Origin: Congzhengia minquanensis | Lineage (GTDB): Bacteria; Bacillota; Clostridia; UBA1381; UBA9506 | Assembly: GCF_014384785.1 (NCBI RefSeq) | Contig: NZ_JACRSU010000001.1 | Coordinates: 248,001-312,000, forward strand | Length of the DNA: 64,000 nucleotides | Direction of reading: 5' to 3' | Shown here: in pieces, positions 7,212-15,797 of the stretch | Position numbering within the stretch: position 1 is the first letter of the stretch | Layout: each line of letters starts with the position of its first letter | Program-made: the position numbers and the translations under genes | The notes under the pieces: generated by a model | Seen by the model: the letters and a program-made list of their open reading frames with translations, nothing else | Databases searched by the model: none | What the model was told of the DNA's origin: nothing

Positions 7212-8570
7212 CTGCTTTTGCTGTGCTTCGTGGTTCAGCGTCTTTATCCATTTAAACCGGTTCACCTTCACCACCGCCACAAAGCATTTTGTAATTTGGT
7301 CGCTTTTTAAGCAGATGAACACCACCGCCGGCGAAAGTTTTAAATAAAACGCAGCGATTAACGACATGGGAAGCACAATGCACCACATGAAAATCATGTC
7401 GTTTTTAAACACGAACGACGTGTCGCCCCCGGCCCGCACCAGCCCAGTAAGGCAGGGCATTTGGTAAGACGTTCCCACCACCGTGACAGACAAGATGGTT
7501 AAAAATGTAACCGCCAAGTTTTTTGCTTCCTCCGACACGTTATAGAAGTTAATGATTGTGCCTCTCAAAGCAAAAATGGCCGCCCCGGTTGCCGCACCAA
7601 TGATTAAAAACAACACCTGAAACGTTTTGGCATAGGGCTTAACAAGCTCGTGCCTGCCTTCACCAATTGTCTTAGAGATGATAACCGTGCACGCGCTGGC
7701 AGAAGCGTAAGTGATGACGGAGATAATTTGAAACAACGTGTTTGCAATGCTGTTTGCCGTTACCACCGATTTTCCCATGTGACCCAAAATGCCCAGCTGA
7801 ATGGACATTGCAAGCCCCCAGGTAAAGCTGGACAGAAACACGGGCAGGCCCTTTTTAAAATAGTCGGCAAACAGTGTTTTGTCAATTTTTCCAAAGTCCC
7901 TAGCCCGGATACAGATTTTTTTGTCAACAAACCGCACATAAATCAATATAACAGCACATTCCACAATTCTGGAGCAAAGAGTTGCCACAGCTGCGCCGCG
8001 GGCCCCCAGTTCGGGAAAGCCAAAGTGACCAAAGATGAGGCAATAGTTTAATGCTACGTTAATGCACAACGTCATAATCGAAGTGACAAACCCAATGCGA
8101 ACGGTTTCTACGCCGTTTAACGCTGTTATCAGCGAGGTGGAAACTGCAAAAAACAGATAGGAAAACAAAATGATTTTTAAATAGCCTGCTCCCTCTGCCA
8201 CAATGTCGCCCTCGTTGGACAGAAGGCTCAAAAGGCCGTGGGGAAAGACGGCAGCAAGCACCGCCACCAGCACTGCAATAACAGCAGTGCATTTTATGGA
8301 TATGTTTATCATTTTTTTAATGGTAGTGTTGTCCTTTGCACCCCATGCCCGGGAGATGAAAATCTGCACACCCTCGCACACGCCGGTTACCATGAGCTGC
8401 AGCATAAACTGCACCTGGTTTACCAGCGCCACGCCCGACAGAGCGTTTTCAGAATATGCCCCCAGCATCACGCTGTCCGCCAGATTCACGGTAAACGTGA
8501 TAACGTTTCTTAATGCAATGGTCAGCGTAAGCGTTAAAAAAAGTTTATAAAATGTTTTATCTTTAACCAT
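7194..8570 (-). CDS. MATE family efflux transporter
   Basis: A 458-residue integral membrane protein with about 12 hydrophobic segments in two similar halves, as in the MATE (multidrug and toxin extrusion) family of Na+- or H+-driven exporters. Characteristic segments are NLADSVMLGAYSENALSGVAL near the N-terminus, GVCEGVQIFISRAWGAKD, and in the second half SVVTANSIANTLFQIISV. I start it at the ATG at 8570, which follows GAGGGGTAAC; a longer frame to 8633 overlaps the next gene and has no ribosome site. Its substrate cannot be told. It is 8 bases downstream of a small Cys protein on the same strand and so is probably in one transcript with it and with the esterase gene. Confidence 0.9.
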   Translation of the reverse strand: MVKDKTFYKLFLTLTLTIALRNVITFTVNLADSVMLGAYSENALSGVALVNQVQFMLQLMVTGVCEGVQIFISRAWGAKDNTTIKKMINISIKCTAVIAVLVAVLAAVFPHGLLSLLSNEGDIVAEGAGYLKIILFSYLFFAVSTSLITALNGVETVRIGFVTSIMTLCINVALNYCLIFGHFGFPELGARGAAVATLCSRIVECAVILIYVRFVDKKICIRARDFGKIDKTLFADYFKKGLPVFLSSFTWGLAMSIQLGILGHMGKSVVTANSIANTLFQIISVITYASASACTVIISKTIGEGRHELVKPYAKTFQVLFLIIGAATGAAIFALRGTIINFYNVSEEAKNLAVTFLTILSVTVVGTSYQMPCLTGLVRAGGDTSFVFKNDMIFMWCIVLPMSLIAAFYLKLSPAVVFICLKSDQITKCFVAVVKVNRFKWIKTLNHEAQQKQLSKAF

Positions 8571-8578
8571 GTTACCCC

Positions 8579-8758
8579 TCAATTCTGTTTTTTCACAATA
8601 GTATAGTCGTCGCCAAAACGGAAATATGGACATTTTTGATACCTGCTGCTTAGAAGCACCAGCATTTCGTCTTCGTCTAAATCCCTGCAGCAGGCATAAT
8701 CTTCCGAATCTTCGTCATATGTAAAGTTCATGCAGTTTTCGCACAACGTATCATCCAT
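8579..8758 (-). CDS. Small Cys-containing protein (DUF6472-like)
   Basis: A 59-residue acidic protein, MDDTLCENCMNFTYDEDSED at its start, with a CxxC pair (Cys6, Cys9), a CC pair further on (ACCRDLDEDEM) and a single Cys in KCPYFRFGDDYTIV. The pattern of four or more Cys fits a small zinc-binding fold. It resembles the short DUF6472 proteins of Clostridia, which I recall from memory, with no known function. The ATG at 8758 is preferred over that at 8773 because GGGGGAAC precedes it. It lies between the esterase and the MATE gene. Confidence 0.65.
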   Translation of the reverse strand: MDDTLCENCMNFTYDEDSEDYACCRDLDEDEMLVLLSSRYQKCPYFRFGDDYTIVKKQN

Positions 8759-8775
8759 CGCAGTTCCCCCCATTA

Positions 8776-9522
8776 TTACAAAAGCTCCATTTCGCTTTTA
8801 ATTTTTCCATCTTCTAAATGCTGGCTTTCTGCTGTTTTTGCTTGTGGCGCCAATGTTTGATAAGCCGCATAATATCTTTTGCCAAATTCAATCAAAGCTT
8901 TTGCGTTAAAGTGTAGATTATCAGGATTTGCACCCAGCCCTTTAGCGGAAACAAACGCCGTTTGATGCTGCGTTTGGCAAATATGTTCAAGTGCACAATT
9001 TACTACAGGTGCCCAAGGAATAAAATTTTCGGCGCACAAGGGAAGAAAATCTCCCAATCCGCCAATTAACACTGGTACATCGGGAAGGTTTAAATCTTCA
9101 CGAAAACCGTTCAAAATTTTTAGAAACTTTTCTTCATAGCGAGCAGCATTTTCTGAGGAACATTCCGCTTCTCCCTGGTGCCATAAAATACCTCTAATTA
9201 TGGATGTTCTCTGAGCCAGACTCGCTTGCATAACAGCATGGTCATAAAGCAGACCGCCTCGCTCCCACTCGTTCAAAGACGTTCCGCCGTCTGCACAGGG
9301 AATCAAACCCACGTCAACATTATGTTCGCAGCTGTAGCTGTCTGCAAAGCTTTCTGCCAAGCACACGCCGGAAAAGTAACGGTCGCATACCACCGGACGG
9401 TACATCTGCTGCCATCTTCCATTTCGCAGCACAAACAAATGTTTATTTTCAAATTCCGGAACTTCGTTTGTAAAACCACGTCCGGCCATGTTAGACTGGC
9501 CGACAAGTAAAAAAGAATCCAT
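8776..9522 (-). CDS. SGNH-family sialate O-acetylesterase-like enzyme
   Basis: A 248-residue esterase of the SGNH superfamily. The nucleophile block GQSNMAGRG is at residues 8-16 (Ser10), as in sialate O-acetylesterase and the CE6-like acetylxylan esterases. Further blocks are GGTSLNEWERGG, ILWHQGEAEC (the WHQGE block of this family) and NPDNLHFNAKAL, which supplies the Asp-x-x-His of the triad. The start at 9522 follows AAAGGAGAAAGC. There is no signal peptide, so it would de-acetylate sugars inside the cell. It is preceded by a terminator that closes the tRNA-Gly transcript, so it needs its own promoter or read-through. The acetylated sugar cannot be told from sequence. Confidence 0.85.
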   Translation of the reverse strand: MDSFLLVGQSNMAGRGFTNEVPEFENKHLFVLRNGRWQQMYRPVVCDRYFSGVCLAESFADSYSCEHNVDVGLIPCADGGTSLNEWERGGLLYDHAVMQASLAQRTSIIRGILWHQGEAECSSENAARYEEKFLKILNGFREDLNLPDVPVLIGGLGDFLPLCAENFIPWAPVVNCALEHICQTQHQTAFVSAKGLGANPDNLHFNAKALIEFGKRYYAAYQTLAPQAKTAESQHLEDGKIKSEMELL

Positions 9523-9545
9523 AAAGCTTTCTCCTTTAAAAACAT

Positions 9546-9571
9546 GAAAAATGCCCGACCTGCTGTCGGGC
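9546..9571 (-). terminator. Terminator of the tRNA-Gly transcript
   Basis: Perfect arms GCCCGAC (9553-9559) and GTCGGGC (9565-9571); on the minus strand the hairpin is followed by a T run (A run at 9547-9551 on the plus strand). Confidence 0.8.
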
Positions 9572-9582
9572 AAACAATGAAC

Positions 9583-9656
9583 TGGAGCGGATGGTGGGAA
9601 TCGAACCCATAACCTCAGCTTGGGAAGCTGATGTTTTACCACTAAACTACACCCGC
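9583..9656 (-). tRNA. tRNA-Gly (anticodon CCC)
   Basis: A 74-base cloverleaf with encoded CCA. The acceptor arms GCGGGTG and CATCCGC pair with one G-T. The anticodon stem TCAGC/GCTGA encloses the loop TTCCCAA, giving CCC, which reads GGG. The T-loop GGTTCGATTC is normal. Its promoter (9669-9697) and terminator are both visible. Confidence 0.95.
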
Positions 9657-9668
9657 TTATTGACTATT

Positions 9669-9697
9669 ATTATAGCACATTGCGTCAAGTTTGTAAA
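9669..9697 (-). promoter_or_regulatory. Sigma-A promoter of tRNA-Gly
   Basis: On the minus strand: TTTACA, 17 bases, TATAAT, ending 12 bases before the tRNA 5' end. Confidence 0.75.
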
Positions 9698-9738
9698 GCA
9701 CAAATTTTGCGCTTTGACGAATAAATATATAGAAAGAC

Positions 9739-9769
9739 AGGTGCGCAGAAAAATGTTTTCCGCGCACCT
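9739..9769 (-). terminator. Terminator of the GH172 gene
   Basis: Arms AGGTGCGC (9739-9746) and GCGCACCT (9762-9769) close a 15-base loop; the minus strand continues with a T-rich stretch. It lies 8 bases after the GH172 stop. Confidence 0.75.
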
Positions 9770-9777
9770 TAGAACAC

Positions 9778-10833
9778 TCAAACAATTTCCAGCGCATTTC
9801 TGTCAGGAAATTCGGGAAACGTTTTGCAGATATCCTTTTGATACCAGAACGCAACCGACGATATATCGTCCTGCAGGGGCAGATAGCGCCCGCCGCTTCT
9901 CCACCCCAAGGCCTGAATAGTAACTTTAATGTCCTGCTCAAAATAAATGGGGTCTAAAAGGTGCCAGCGGTACATAGAAAACCGCGTTTGAGAGTAATAC
10001 AGTCCATCTGGCCTAAGAACTTTGGCAAGGCCTGCATAAGGCGTACAAAATTCCTGATATTTCCCGCCAATGTCGAAGTTATAGGAGCCGCAGAAATAGT
10101 CCTCCGTACCGGTGCCGCAAATAGTAGGGAATTCTCTGTCGCCGTCTAAATAGAACTTAATTTCGCCTTCGCCCCACCAGCCGCTATTGTTCACGCCCCA
10201 GAACAAATAGGTTCCCACATAGTGACCGCGGCCTTTTACGTTATCTAAAATGGTGTAAACCTCCTTATATGGCAGGGGGTTCACCCGTCTGAACTGGGCG
10301 TGGAAATAGGCGCTGTTTTCCGCAACGGCCTCCTCGGTGTAGTCAATCTGGTAATAAACCGTAATAGGTTCTGTGTGGATATTTTCCAGAGTAATTTTAC
10401 ATGCATTGTGAAAAGGCATTTCCCAGTAGCAGTTAAAGGCCCGTTTGGGATTGACACAAACCGCCGCAGAGGTGAGCTGGGCAAAGGTTTGATAGTCCGC
10501 GCTGGCAAAAAAGTCGCACAGGGGCGTTTCCACCGACGGCGTGGTGCTGCCGTCCCAATACATTCTTAAAATCAGCTGGCGGTTTAAATTGCAGTCGTCC
10601 ACAATCCAAATGTGTTTAATCTTTCCCTCACCAAAAATCTCGGCCAGAACAAAGGTTTCACCGGGCGCAATTTGAATCGATGGCGACACCTTCCAGCCTA
10701 TGCCAAGCTCCCGGGCACAGCCGGCTCCTGTGCCGGTTTCTGCCCTACCGCCGCCGCCTTTTTCACCGGTAAAGTTTTCAGGGCAAATCGATCTGGATTT
10801 TATGTCTTTTAACGTACTAAGTTCGCTAAACAT
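9778..10833 (-). CDS. GH172 family enzyme (DUF2961)
   Basis: A 351-residue enzyme of the family first called DUF2961. Known members act on alpha-D-fructofuranosides or D-arabinofuranosides and work as oligomers with a jelly-roll fold. Seen here: the early block SPSIQIAPGETFVLAEIFGEGKI region (about residues 50-72), HIWIVDDCNLNRQLILRMYWD, then GWWGEGEIKFYLDGD with Glu224 and GTGTEDYFCGSYNF with Glu244. Two glutamates about 20 residues apart in these blocks match the spacing of the known catalytic pair; assigning Glu224 and Glu244 to that role is inference. There is no signal peptide. The ATG at 10833 follows AAGGAGG. It is 15 bases downstream of the Cys-rich protein gene and likely shares its transcript. 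Confidence 0.85.
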   Translation of the reverse strand: MFSELSTLKDIKSRSICPENFTGEKGGGGRAETGTGAGCARELGIGWKVSPSIQIAPGETFVLAEIFGEGKIKHIWIVDDCNLNRQLILRMYWDGSTTPSVETPLCDFFASADYQTFAQLTSAAVCVNPKRAFNCYWEMPFHNACKITLENIHTEPITVYYQIDYTEEAVAENSAYFHAQFRRVNPLPYKEVYTILDNVKGRGHYVGTYLFWGVNNSGWWGEGEIKFYLDGDREFPTICGTGTEDYFCGSYNFDIGGKYQEFCTPYAGLAKVLRPDGLYYSQTRFSMYRWHLLDPIYFEQDIKVTIQALGWRSGGRYLPLQDDISSVAFWYQKDICKTFPEFPDRNALEIV

Positions 10834-10848
10834 GTGTTTTCCTCCTTT

Positions 10849-11370
10849 TTATTGTTCGTTTAAAATAAATTTCCATTTACAGCAGCAGGTTTCGTCCGTT
10901 ACCTCCGGGTAACAGCTGACGCATTCGCAGGAAATTCTGCTGTCAATTACCTTAGCAAATTCTGAATATTCAATAATGCCTACTTCCTTGCAGGGGTGAA
11001 ACGGCATATTTTTCCGCTCCCGGGCTGTTTGCACCCGGCAGTGAACCGTGGAATAGGTTAAGGTGTTGCCGCAAATTTCAATTTTGTCTTCATTGATGTT
11101 TGCATAAAACCGAAGCCCCAGAGCCTTCTTTAATCCCTCAAGCCCGGGGTTTTCCATAAGCTTTAAAAATTCTTTAATCCGTTTGGCTTCAATCACAGTG
11201 AACCGCCGCCAGGCCTCCCCGTCGTGAAACATGGCTTCGTCCATGCCAAGCTTTTGCTCCACAGACTGAAACCATACACCGTCCATTGCCAGCCAGTTTT
11301 TAGAATAAATTTCAATGAGACGGATTAAATCGTCTTTAGAATATGCGTTTAAATTGTCGTAGTTTTTCAT
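10849..11370 (-). CDS. Cys-rich conserved protein (DUF6125-like)
   Basis: A 173-residue protein of unknown function. The N-terminal half has the pattern LIEIYSKNWLAMDGVWFQSVE and GMDEAMFHDGEAWRRF, which recalls DUF6125 and, more distantly, ATC-hydrolase-type proteins of Clostridia. The second half has several Cys and His: VHCRVQTARERKNMPFHPC, then SRISCECVSCYPEVTDETCCC. These could bind a metal; no known metal motif fits exactly. It lies upstream of and close to the GH172 gene. The family name is from memory and not certain; the gene itself is sound, with RBS-like GGGAGCGG before the ATG. Confidence 0.7.
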   Translation of the reverse strand: MKNYDNLNAYSKDDLIRLIEIYSKNWLAMDGVWFQSVEQKLGMDEAMFHDGEAWRRFTVIEAKRIKEFLKLMENPGLEGLKKALGLRFYANINEDKIEICGNTLTYSTVHCRVQTARERKNMPFHPCKEVGIIEYSEFAKVIDSRISCECVSCYPEVTDETCCCKWKFILNEQ

Positions 11371-11433
11371 AGAGCCGCTCCCGGTATTTTCTTTTTATTA
11401 TATAATTAGTTCACAATATAGATGCCACTATAA

Positions 11434-13032
11434 TTAGCCTTTAACCACTTGTGATATTCTATTATAGTCGTTTGTAAGTATGGTATCTATACCCATATCC
11501 AAAAATTCTTTGGTTTCTTTTGGTTCATCTGACCAGAACACATTACATCTAATTCCATTTGCATGTGCCTTATCTATCATATCCTGATTGAAATATGGTT
11601 TATAAAGCTGTACCTTTTCGCAACCAAATTTAATTGCCCTATCTACAATTTCCCATGGTCTGTCTTCTAAATGACCTACACATACCGAAATTTCAGGTGC
11701 ATATTCTTTGAATTGTTCAATTTGCATATCAGTTTCAAGCATAAGATATACATACTTTTCACAGTCATACCTTTTAATAAGCTCAATAATTTTTTTCATC
11801 GTATTTTCAGGATATGGTTCTGAATATGATAAAGGCTTAATATGAATATTCATAATGACATGGCAAGAAAACTTTTTCAAAATTTCTTCAAATTTTATAA
11901 TATGCAAGCCTTTAAATTTTTCGCCGAACTTAATTCCGAAATCCAATTTTTCCAGTTCGCTTAATGTATGCTCCGTTATAAGCCCAGTGCCTGTGCTTAC
12001 TCTTTCAAGATTTCTATCATGACAGGATACAATTTCACCATCAAGCGTCGGCCACAAATCAAATTCAATTTCTTCAGCACCCATTGCTATTGCTGCACCA
12101 AATGCAGGCATACTGTTTTCAGGAGCAATTGTACTAAAGCCTCTATGTGCACACACTCTGGGATATTTAAGCATATACTCGTTTTTTATTATTGCACTTC
12201 CTGCCGGTCTGTATTGCCACGGTTTGCGTCCAAACTCTAAGTATTCATAATGAGGAGCATCAGGATTACCAAAGCCTGCGGGTTTATAGTGTTTATCTTC
12301 AGGGTCAAACTCAACAATTTCCATGCCAAATTTACCTTCCATATTTTTAAGTACTTCCCCATAAGGTGATACTACCATACTTGCGCCACATATATCGGAA
12401 TTTTCATTAAAGCTCACTGATGAACGAATTACATACGCATTTGTGTTGTATGCTAAAAATCTGCATATTATTTCAATGGCAGCATGGCTATCACTTCTTT
12501 GAAGTGAACAACCTATAATAATGTCCACATTTTTTCTTGCAATATTTGCAAAAGATTCATAAAAATAAAAATCGTAACAAGTTAAAAATCCATATCTTAA
12601 CCCGTCAACTTCAATAACATAAGGTTCTGAAAATTCAAAGGTGTAATCAGAATCTAACTCTAATGTATTAAGTTCAAGCGGTGGCAAATGCTTTTTAAAA
12701 TATTTTCCTATAAGCGCACCCTTTCGATTATAGACATACGTTGTATTTCTAAAATTATTGTTTTCTTCGTAAAGTGCATTGACAAAAACAAGTGCATTAC
12801 ATCTCTTTGCGGTTTCAATACACTTATTTAGGAGAATATTAATGTATTTATTGTGGAAAAAAATCGTTTCCTCCCTCGTGGCAGTTGCACACGGAACATC
12901 GCTATATTCCGGCAAAACAATTATGTCTACTGTTTCATCACATTTGTCAAGCTGTTGTATTTTATAATCAAAATATTCATCAGAATTTGACGAATCTTTA
13001 GAATATGGTGGTTGAATGATGCATGCTCTCAC
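11434..13032 (-). CDS. Fusion of a nitrilase-type amidohydrolase and a glycerophosphodiester phosphodiesterase
   Basis: A 532-residue two-domain enzyme. Residues 1-270 form a carbon-nitrogen hydrolase domain with the triad in its usual blocks: Glu42 (IVLPEYSD), Lys114 (GKYFKKHLPP) and Cys152 (GFLTCYDFYF). Residues 290-530 form a GDPD barrel: VCAHRGFSTIAPENS (His296), EIEFDLWPTLDGE, SCHDRNLERVS (second His near 338), and the closing GIDTILTNDY. The GTG start at 13032 is chosen because AAGGGAG lies upstream; the longer frame to 13068 has none. All catalytic residues are present, so both halves look active. Likely chemistry is hydrolysis of an amide or nitrile and of a phosphodiester, perhaps of one compound such as an N-acyl phospho-headgroup; that is inference. 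The gene is clearly AT-richer than its neighbours, which hints at transfer. Confidence 0.85.
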   Translation of the reverse strand: MRACIIQPPYSKDSSNSDEYFDYKIQQLDKCDETVDIIVLPEYSDVPCATATREETIFFHNKYINILLNKCIETAKRCNALVFVNALYEENNNFRNTTYVYNRKGALIGKYFKKHLPPLELNTLELDSDYTFEFSEPYVIEVDGLRYGFLTCYDFYFYESFANIARKNVDIIIGCSLQRSDSHAAIEIICRFLAYNTNAYVIRSSVSFNENSDICGASMVVSPYGEVLKNMEGKFGMEIVEFDPEDKHYKPAGFGNPDAPHYEYLEFGRKPWQYRPAGSAIIKNEYMLKYPRVCAHRGFSTIAPENSMPAFGAAIAMGAEEIEFDLWPTLDGEIVSCHDRNLERVSTGTGLITEHTLSELEKLDFGIKFGEKFKGLHIIKFEEILKKFSCHVIMNIHIKPLSYSEPYPENTMKKIIELIKRYDCEKYVYLMLETDMQIEQFKEYAPEISVCVGHLEDRPWEIVDRAIKFGCEKVQLYKPYFNQDMIDKAHANGIRCNVFWSDEPKETKEFLDMGIDTILTNDYNRISQVVKG

Positions 13033-13100
13033 TTTATATCTCTCCCTTGTGATGCTTGTTGGGTCCATTATAGCACATCTTTTTTCTTTTTACAATAATA

Positions 13101-13129
13101 AAAGCCGGCTGCTATTTTGCAGCCGGCTT
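13101..13129 (-). terminator. Terminator of the broken catalase gene
   Basis: AAGCCGGCTGC and GCAGCCGGCTT pair perfectly around TATTTT; the minus strand continues TTTTATTATTG. Confidence 0.85.
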
Positions 13130-13143
13130 ATGCGAAAAATTCA

Positions 13144-13677
13144 TTAACGAAACGAGGGCGATGTAACCTGTGTATCCTGAAAACTGGAGTCGGGTGAGTG
13201 GCTCGAAATGCTGAAATACATTTAGCCGCCTGAGTTGAGCCGAAATTCTGGTTAGAACCAGTGTCCTGCACGCACTTAAACGCCTCTCTGAACATGTCGT
13301 TGTGCGCTTCTTCCCGGTTCAGCAAAAAATCTATGGTTTCTTTTACTTTTTTGTCGTCAATTTGGCGGTACAGAAATTCATAAACCAATTTTACACGCTG
13401 TTCCGACGCAATGTCAGGCGGTAAATCGGCGCACAAATCACCAGTTACCGTAACATAGTCACTGGTCCAGGAATAGCCGGAGGCATTGAGAAGCCCGGGG
13501 TTAGGCCTTAAAAATACATGGGTTTGCACTTCACCCGCCGGCACCTTCGATGCATCTACGTCGTGGCCGTTTAACAAACTAATGGTTTGTGCCGCCAAGC
13601 TGTTCTTGAAGCAGTGCTGCAAATTGCGGCTGTTCCACGCCTACAGGATGAAACATAAGTTTTTCGTGTTTGAACAT
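13144..13677 (-). pseudogene. Manganese catalase, broken (internal deletion and frameshift)
   Basis: Remains of a di-manganese catalase of the CotJC/Mn-catalase family, which splits hydrogen peroxide. The minus strand starts with an ATG at 13677 after GGAGAAGGGAG and reads MFKHEKLMFHPVGVEQPQFA then ALLQEQLGG, the normal N-terminus, but stops 3 residues later. In another frame the protein resumes at AQTISLLNGHDVDASKVPAG, so the segment of about 40 residues with the first metal ligands is gone. It continues normally (YVTVTGDLCADLPPDIASEQ, FLLNREEAHNDMFREAF with a ligand Glu and His). Near 13225 a second one-base shift occurs; restoring the frame gives YFSISSHSPDSSFQ and a stop at 13144. Two independent lesions make this a pseudogene rather than a sequencing slip. 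Confidence 0.85.
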
Positions 13678-13739
13678 ATCGTCAATCACTCCCTTCTCCT
13701 ATAAAAATCCCCAGCTAAAAACAAATTTACTCCAAGCAT

Positions 13740-13770
13740 AAAAATAAGCCGCAGGAAAATTCCCGCGGCT
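13740..13770 (-). terminator. Terminator of the cold-shock gene
   Basis: AGCCGCAGGAA (13747-13757) pairs with TTCCCGCGGCT with one mismatch; the minus strand then reads TTATTTTTATG. Confidence 0.75.
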
Positions 13771-13782
13771 ATGCTTTTTAGG

Positions 13783-13995
13783 TTATGCTGCGCAAACGTT
13801 AACAGCTCTTAATTTGCTGCTGTTTTTCGGGTCAGCCTCGGTGTCAAATGTGACGCTCTGGCCTTCTGTTAATGTTTTAAAACCGTCGGAAACGATTGCT
13901 GAGAAATGTACGAATACATCTTCGCCGCCGTTATCGTCTGTGATAAAACCAAAACCTTTTTCTGCATTAAACCATTTTACAATACCTTTATTCAT
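13783..13995 (-). CDS. Cold-shock protein (CspA family)
   Basis: A 70-residue single-domain nucleic-acid-binding protein that melts RNA structure. It has the RNP1 motif KGFGFI (residues 13-18) and RNP2 VFVHF (27-31), and begins [18 protein letters not shown]. Length and sequence match the family throughout. The ATG follows TTAGGAGGTACCC. A perfect sigma-A promoter lies at 14122-14150, leaving a 5' leader of about 120 bases, as in cold-shock genes whose leader controls mRNA stability and translation. A single-gene unit between its own promoter and terminator. Confidence 0.97.
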   Translation of the reverse strand: MNKGIVKWFNAEKGFGFITDDNGGEDVFVHFSAIVSDGFKTLTEGQSVTFDTEADPKNSSKLRAVNVCAA

Positions 13996-14121
13996 TATAA
14001 GGGTACCTCCTAAATATTAATTTTGTACCCATATAAAAACAAAAAAAACACATACAGTACAAATCAAACAACTCGATCAGCACTACATGTGAGATAAAGC
14101 AATTATCGTGAATACAAATTT

Positions 14122-14150
14122 ATTATAGCACATGCAATTATATTTGTCAA
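14122..14150 (-). promoter_or_regulatory. Consensus sigma-A promoter and long leader of the cold-shock gene
   Basis: On the minus strand TTGACA, 17 bases, TATAAT: a full match to the consensus. The transcribed leader (about 13996-14115) has no reading frame and is T-rich; nothing else was seen in this gap. Confidence 0.9.
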
Positions 14151-14166
14151 GCGTTTTTTATTTATT

Positions 14167-15627
14167 TTATTTGGTAATATCTTCATCATCAAAAACAAGG
14201 ATAGCGGAAACGTTTGGGATTCCCAGGTCTTTCAGATAATTTACGGTAAATTCTAACTCTTTTCGCATCAGCTGCTCCAGGATGAGTGAAAAGTCCAAAA
14301 GTTCATTCTGTTCAAGACAGTTTATCAGACCATTGAGATACGGAAGATAAAAGGCGTTAATGGACTCCCTTGTTCCGTGCATATCCCGCAGGGGATATCC
14401 CCAAAACAACTGTTCCAACAACTGGGCATAGCTTTTCTGCAGCGCCTGGTAAGGAGAAAATTTAGAAATAAATTCCATACAGGCATGAACCATAATTTCA
14501 TACTGTCCGCTGCGTTTCACTTTTTTTAGCTGATTTACCCAAGCATTTATTCCGAATTTTGTTAGGGAAACCGCTGTCATTTGCGCGCAAGCGCGGCAAG
14601 ATAAAGTCAAAATCTGAACACACTGAGCAAAAGTCAAAAGGCGGTTTTGAATAACTGGGTGAGTAACGTTTCTATTTTTCACACTTTCCAGAGGCGACAG
14701 CACCTTTGTGCCTACGCCGTTTATTGTTTGTGTTGCACCCAGTTTGTTTAAAATAGAAATGGTCCTCCGCACTGTGTTAAGGGAAACGCCGTTGTCCTCG
14801 GCGATATTTGTGGGAGCAGACAAGTAAGTTCCTTCTAAAATGCTGTCCTCGCGAATTTCGTGCAGCAGCTTCAGTCCTAAAGAATAGCATATCTGCGAAG
14901 ATTCTTTGTAGATACTCCAATCAAATTCTACCTGTTCCCCACCGCCTTTCGGAATGCGTTCATTATAAAACAAGCGCAGTGCCGATATAAACTGGCGCTG
15001 AAACAGTTCAATTGCGTTCCAAAGCGCTTTCCAGTCTTTTTTCCGGCACAGCTGCACCATATCGCGGAGCGGCCCTGCGCCGTTAAAATAGTTCCTGTTT
15101 TGCGAATAGCTTAAAAAAGGCGCCTGCAAAAACAAAAGCATTTGCCAGATGAGCCTGATAAGCAAATCGTTTCCCAGGGAATTGTAAATTAATAAAAACT
15201 GCTGCACGCGCCTGTAGGGTGAAGGCGTATTTTTTGCTGTGCAAAAGGCTTCTACTTCATCTAAAATCTCCGGGCCGGCATACCTTAGTGAAACCCATTG
15301 CGCATTGCTCAGCAGCGGAAATGTTGAATGGGCCAAATCGAACAGTGCAGTCCTACGGCGGGCAAAAAAATTTTGAATATTGCGCCGAATTGCCCTGTTT
15401 CCATACCGCACACTGACCACAGCGCCAACGCCCGTACTAAGGGTGATATATCCCTCCTGCTTCAGCTTAAGGTAGGCCTTGCGGACAGTGTCAACTGACA
15501 CAAAAAAATATTCGCTGGCCTCTTTCATTGTTGGGAGCGTATCCTCAAAGTGGTGAACGCCAAACATAATTTGCCGTTTGAAAAGTTCATAAATTAGCTG
15601 ATGAAGCTCCATTCGGTTGGAATCCAA
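14167..15627 (-). CDS. GntR-type transcriptional regulator with two winged-helix domains
   Basis: A 486-residue regulator. Residues 8-75 are a GntR winged helix (LIYELFKRQIMFG, TLPTMKEASEYFFVSVDTVR, LKQEGYITLSTGVGAVV). Around residues 245-312 a second winged helix of the same type appears (LLHEIREDSILEGTYL, SAPTNIAEDNGVSLNTVRRT, LNKLGATQTINGVGTKVL). The rest is helical and has no known ligand domain. Both DNA-binding units look intact, so the protein could bind two half-sites from one chain. The TTG at 15627 is likely the start because AGGGGG is 9 bases upstream; an ATG at 15612 has no such site. It lies between the cold-shock gene and the remnant histidine kinase. Its target is unknown; self-regulation is the simplest guess. 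Confidence 0.8.
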   Translation of the reverse strand: MDSNRMELHQLIYELFKRQIMFGVHHFEDTLPTMKEASEYFFVSVDTVRKAYLKLKQEGYITLSTGVGAVVSVRYGNRAIRRNIQNFFARRRTALFDLAHSTFPLLSNAQWVSLRYAGPEILDEVEAFCTAKNTPSPYRRVQQFLLIYNSLGNDLLIRLIWQMLLFLQAPFLSYSQNRNYFNGAGPLRDMVQLCRKKDWKALWNAIELFQRQFISALRLFYNERIPKGGGEQVEFDWSIYKESSQICYSLGLKLLHEIREDSILEGTYLSAPTNIAEDNGVSLNTVRRTISILNKLGATQTINGVGTKVLSPLESVKNRNVTHPVIQNRLLTFAQCVQILTLSCRACAQMTAVSLTKFGINAWVNQLKKVKRSGQYEIMVHACMEFISKFSPYQALQKSYAQLLEQLFWGYPLRDMHGTRESINAFYLPYLNGLINCLEQNELLDFSLILEQLMRKELEFTVNYLKDLGIPNVSAILVFDDEDITK

Positions 15628-15797
15628 AATCTGTTTCCCCCTATACCCCTTATCATATTTTTCATTATTATATCATACCACTATAGAAAAAGAAAGCAGT
15701 TTCACCCTGCTTCAAAACGAAATTTTCGCAGGTTGTTGCATTTTATCGTTTTTTATGGTATGCTTGTTTGGTAGGCTAAAAAATAGAAACGGTGGGA

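Noticed and set aside
9583..9656. Possible integration site at tRNA-Gly, because unusual genes lie on both sides
   Set aside because: No integrase and no repeat of the tRNA 3' end was seen nearby; the tRNA has its own promoter and terminator.
13101..13129. CRISPR-like or mobile-element ends because of strong palindromes in the 13-18 kb region
   Set aside because: Each palindrome is a single hairpin with a T run after a gene, so they are terminators; no repeated spacing or transposase exists.
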